DNA of 14,653 nucleotides from Dehalococcoidia bacterium UBA5760. GTDB taxonomy: Bacteria > Chloroflexota > Dehalococcoidia > Dehalococcoidales > UBA5760. Numbering within the stretch: the stretch's first letter is position 1; each line of letters begins with the position of its first letter. The stretch covers positions 1-14,653 of the forward strand of contig DIFA01000003.1 in NCBI GenBank assembly GCA_002418895.1. The letters run 5' to 3'. Position numbers and translations under genes: made by a program. Positions 12,715 to 14,653 of this stretch are shown piece after piece. The notes beneath the pieces were generated by a model. The model saw nothing but the letters and a program-made list of their open reading frames with translations, was not told where the DNA came from and searched no databases.

Positions 12715-14139
12715 CTAGCTCCTTAAGACTTGGCGAATGCTCCCGTCCGCCTCATGGACAGTGAGCTCCAGGGGCATATGGCCCAGAGCGTGCGAAGAAC
12801 AGGAGAGGCAGGGGTCGTAGCAGCGGATGGCGACCTCAACACGGTTAAGTATTCCTTCGGTTACCTTGCCGTCCTTGATGAAGGCGTGGGCTACTTCGTT
12901 AACGGCACGATTCATGGCCAGGTTGTTGTGGCCGGTGGCCACAATCAGGTTTGCCTTGATCATCTTACCGGTTTTGTCTACCCAGTAGTGATGGAAGAGT
13001 GTTCCTCGGGGTGCCTCAATTACTCCGACGCCCTCTTCGTTCAGACAGTCCGAGTTAACCCAGATGTCTGTCGAGCAGATGTCCTTATCCCCGGTAAGTG
13101 CCTTTATCTCTTCGGCACAGTTGAGCATTTCGATCAACCGGGCGTAATGATAGTATAGTGACCCTTGCAGTATTCCGTTCTTCCCCATCTCCTTGAACTG
13201 CTTGAACTCCTTATCCGCCAGGGGGGTAGTGCAGCCGTCGGCGACATTCAGCCGTCCCAGCGGACCTACCCGGTACATGCCGGCGGGGTAGCCCATTTTC
13301 TTGTAGTAGGGGAACTTGAGGTAAGACCAGTCTTCGACCTTTTCCTCGATGATGGAGAGGTAGTCTTCCGGGGCCACGTCATCTTCCAGCGTCATGCCGT
13401 CCTGATCCTTCAGCCTGAGTTTACCGTCGTAGTACTCGGCATTACCGTTAGCGTCGACCAGCCCGAGATAGCCGCTCTTAAAATCAGCGAAGGTTTCGGC
13501 AACCTCGCTGTTTTTATTGCAGTAGTCCTTGAACAGATCAATGGCAAACTGGCAGTCGGCGATGATATCGCCAATCTGGCTTAAGATTTCATCACGCTTG
13601 TCACTGTGCAGTGCGCGGTTCATTCCCCCGGGAACAGCGGCATTGGGATGGACTCTCTTGTCTCCCATTCCTTCTATTATCTTCTGTCCGAAGGCGCGTA
13701 GTTTGACACCCTTCACGGCAGCATCGGGCATTGCGGCAATAACCCCGATGACATTTCGCTTCGCCGGGTCGGCTTCCATACCGAAGATCAGGTCGGGACT
13801 GGCCAGGTGGAAAAAGTGAAGCGCGTGGGACTGGACCATCTGCGCCATATGAAGCAGCCGCCGCAGCTTATCGGCAGTAGGCGTTAGTTTAACTCCCAAG
13901 ATGGCATCTCCAGCCTTGGCTGCCGCCAGGTGATGGCTTACCGGGCAGATGCCGCAGATTCGGGGAGTAATTACCGGCATTTCCCAGAAGAGCCTCCCTT
14001 CACAAAACTTCTCAAAACCTCTCACCTGAGTAACGTGAAGATAAGTCTTGTCTACATTACCCTGTTCGTTGAGATGGATGGTAACTTTGCCGTGCCCCTC
14101 GATTCGGGTAACCGGCTCAATAACAATTTTCCTGGTCAT
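12715..14139 (-). CDS. hoxH: NiFe hydrogenase large subunit, HoxH type (group 3d-like)
   Basis: The 474-residue subunit has the L1 motif RGFEKFCEG...RICGICPVSHH, with active-site Cys62 and Cys65, and the L2 motif DPCLSCSSH with Cys444 and Cys447. The four Cys bind the NiFe(CN)2CO centre. RIEGH at 12-16 and EAPRGTLFHHY are also conserved. After His450 an uncleaved tail of 24 residues (from ALGHMPL) remains, the substrate of the adjacent protease. By recall, SPDLIFG, WSYLKFPYYKKMGYP and GILNRVEVAIRC follow cyanobacterial HoxH more closely than MvhA, so the bidirectional NAD-linked type (group 3d) is favoured. The enzyme oxidises or produces H2 in the cytoplasm. AAGGGGG lies 6 bases before the ATG. 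hoxY is 23 bases upstream, forming one operon with the protease gene. Confidence 0.96.
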   Translation of the reverse strand: MTRKIVIEPVTRIEGHGKVTIHLNEQGNVDKTYLHVTQVRGFEKFCEGRLFWEMPVITPRICGICPVSHHLAAAKAGDAILGVKLTPTADKLRRLLHMAQMVQSHALHFFHLASPDLIFGMEADPAKRNVIGVIAAMPDAAVKGVKLRAFGQKIIEGMGDKRVHPNAAVPGGMNRALHSDKRDEILSQIGDIIADCQFAIDLFKDYCNKNSEVAETFADFKSGYLGLVDANGNAEYYDGKLRLKDQDGMTLEDDVAPEDYLSIIEEKVEDWSYLKFPYYKKMGYPAGMYRVGPLGRLNVADGCTTPLADKEFKQFKEMGKNGILQGSLYYHYARLIEMLNCAEEIKALTGDKDICSTDIWVNSDCLNEEGVGVIEAPRGTLFHHYWVDKTGKMIKANLIVATGHNNLAMNRAVNEVAHAFIKDGKVTEGILNRVEVAIRCYDPCLSCSSHALGHMPLELTVHEADGSIRQVLRS

Positions 14140-14162
14140 AATATCCCCCTTTATCTCGGACC

Positions 14163-14653
14163 TTAATCGTACCTCATTATCTCGCTTGGTAGCACCGGTA
14201 TCCTACCCTCCAGAAGTTCGGACAGCGCGTACAGAATCGCCTTCGCACTGGGCGGGCAGCCGGGGACGTAACAGTCGACCTTGACCACCTGGTTTATCGG
14301 TTTAACCTTTACCAGCGGCGGCAGCTCTTCTGAGCAGGGAATCTTACTGTTGCTAGTAGTGCTCTCGGTACTGTAGTATCTGTCAAGGACTTCTTCGTTG
14401 CTGAACAGGTTACGCATACTGACTATACCGCCGAAAACGGCACAGTCGCCCCATACCATCAGTATCTTACAGTTAGCGCGGATCTGTTTGGCTACCTCTT
14501 CGTCATGCTCGTTGCTGATTGCCCCCTCGATAATCCCTACATCGGCCGGAGTAAACTCCTTGAAATCGGTTATCGGTGTGGCAAGCAACTCTATCTTATC
14601 TGCCAGTCCGATAATCGCTTCGTCAATATCCAGGAAGGACATATGACACCCTG
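14163..14653 (-). CDS. hoxY: NiFe hydrogenase small subunit, HoxY type (5' end outside window)
   Basis: The frame continues off the right edge. Reading from the edge it begins Gly-Cys-His-Met-Ser-Phe-Leu-Asp-Ile-Asp-Glu, which is the second half of the CxGCHMSFLD motif that binds the proximal 4Fe-4S cluster, so the Met at 14642 is internal and not the start. Further cluster Cys occur in WGDCAV and VPGCPP (14442-14444 and near 14256-14258). At least 162 residues are visible; about 10-20 are missing. HoxY is the single-cluster small subunit that passes electrons from HoxH to the diaphorase subunits HoxF/HoxU. Those genes are expected just to the right. A Ser/Thr-rich stretch (STESTTSNSK) replaces a more ordered loop of cyanobacterial HoxY. 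The spacing to hoxH is 23 bases. Confidence 0.94.
   Translation of the reverse strand, partial: GCHMSFLDIDEAIIGLADKIELLATPITDFKEFTPADVGIIEGAISNEHDEEVAKQIRANCKILMVWGDCAVFGGIVSMRNLFSNEEVLDRYYSTESTTSNSKIPCSEELPPLVKVKPINQVVKVDCYVPGCPPSAKAILYALSELLEGRIPVLPSEIMRYD

Noticed and set aside
13165..13584. A 139-codon plus-strand frame inside hoxH
   Set aside because: Antisense to a highly conserved hydrogenase region; codon structure belongs to the minus strand.

Overview
The window reads as a chromosomal segment from a strictly anaerobic bacterium, most likely a member of the Dehalococcoidia (Chloroflexota). The 16S rRNA 3' end at the left edge looks Dehalococcoides-like from memory. The 16S gene is followed only by tRNA-Ile and not by 23S, which fits the unlinked rRNA genes known in Dehalococcoides. 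The gene content (Hox-type NiFe hydrogenase, flavodoxins, a CrtI-like flavoenzyme, a TRAP solute-binding lipoprotein, a PAS-rich NarL-type two-component system) also fits. The lineage call is inference and cannot be confirmed without a database search.

Layout. 1-597 (+): 16S rRNA 3' part and tRNA-Ile(GAT). 687-2511 (-): a geranylgeranyl-reductase-family flavoprotein and, upstream of it, a transglutaminase-fold protein whose catalytic Cys is Ser. 2512-2768: AT-rich divergent spacer with two short tandem repeats. 2769-3497 (+): an orphan protein with an HEPN-like RxxxxH motif. 3686-6380 (+): two flavodoxin-like proteins of 166 residues each, then a CrtI-like FAD oxidoreductase. 6381-6555: spacer between convergent genes holding a 15-bp-arm inverted repeat. 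6556-8998 (-): a TRAP-type solute-binding lipoprotein (GTG start) followed by an enolase-superfamily sugar-acid dehydratase-like enzyme (TTG start). 8999-9490: long divergent spacer with a 12-codon leader ORF, a small hairpin, a perfect 18-bp-arm hairpin and a promoter. 9491-12121 (+): NarL-family response regulator and its HisKA_3 sensor kinase, which contains a nearly identical tandem PAS duplication. 12241-14653 (-): hoxY (5'-truncated by the window edge), hoxH and a HoxW-like maturation protease.

How the genes work together. The hydrogenase block is a textbook set: HoxY relays electrons, HoxH carries the NiFe site with its 24-residue C-terminal tail still encoded, and the next gene encodes the endopeptidase that removes such tails. 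The diaphorase genes would lie to the right of the window. The TRAP binding protein and the dehydratase suggest uptake and dehydration of a sugar acid or related hydroxy-acid, but no TRAP permease genes are visible. The two-component pair is divergent from the TRAP/dehydratase genes and could regulate them. The flavodoxin/flavoenzyme cluster looks like a self-contained low-potential redox module of unknown substrate.

The most unusual points are the structured leader before the TRAP gene (perfect hairpin, strong-SD 12-codon ORF, hairpin over that ORF's stop, then the GTG gene), the recently duplicated PAS domain, the Cys-to-Ser transglutaminase-like protein and the rRNA arrangement. No CRISPR array, transposase, integrase or phage gene was seen.
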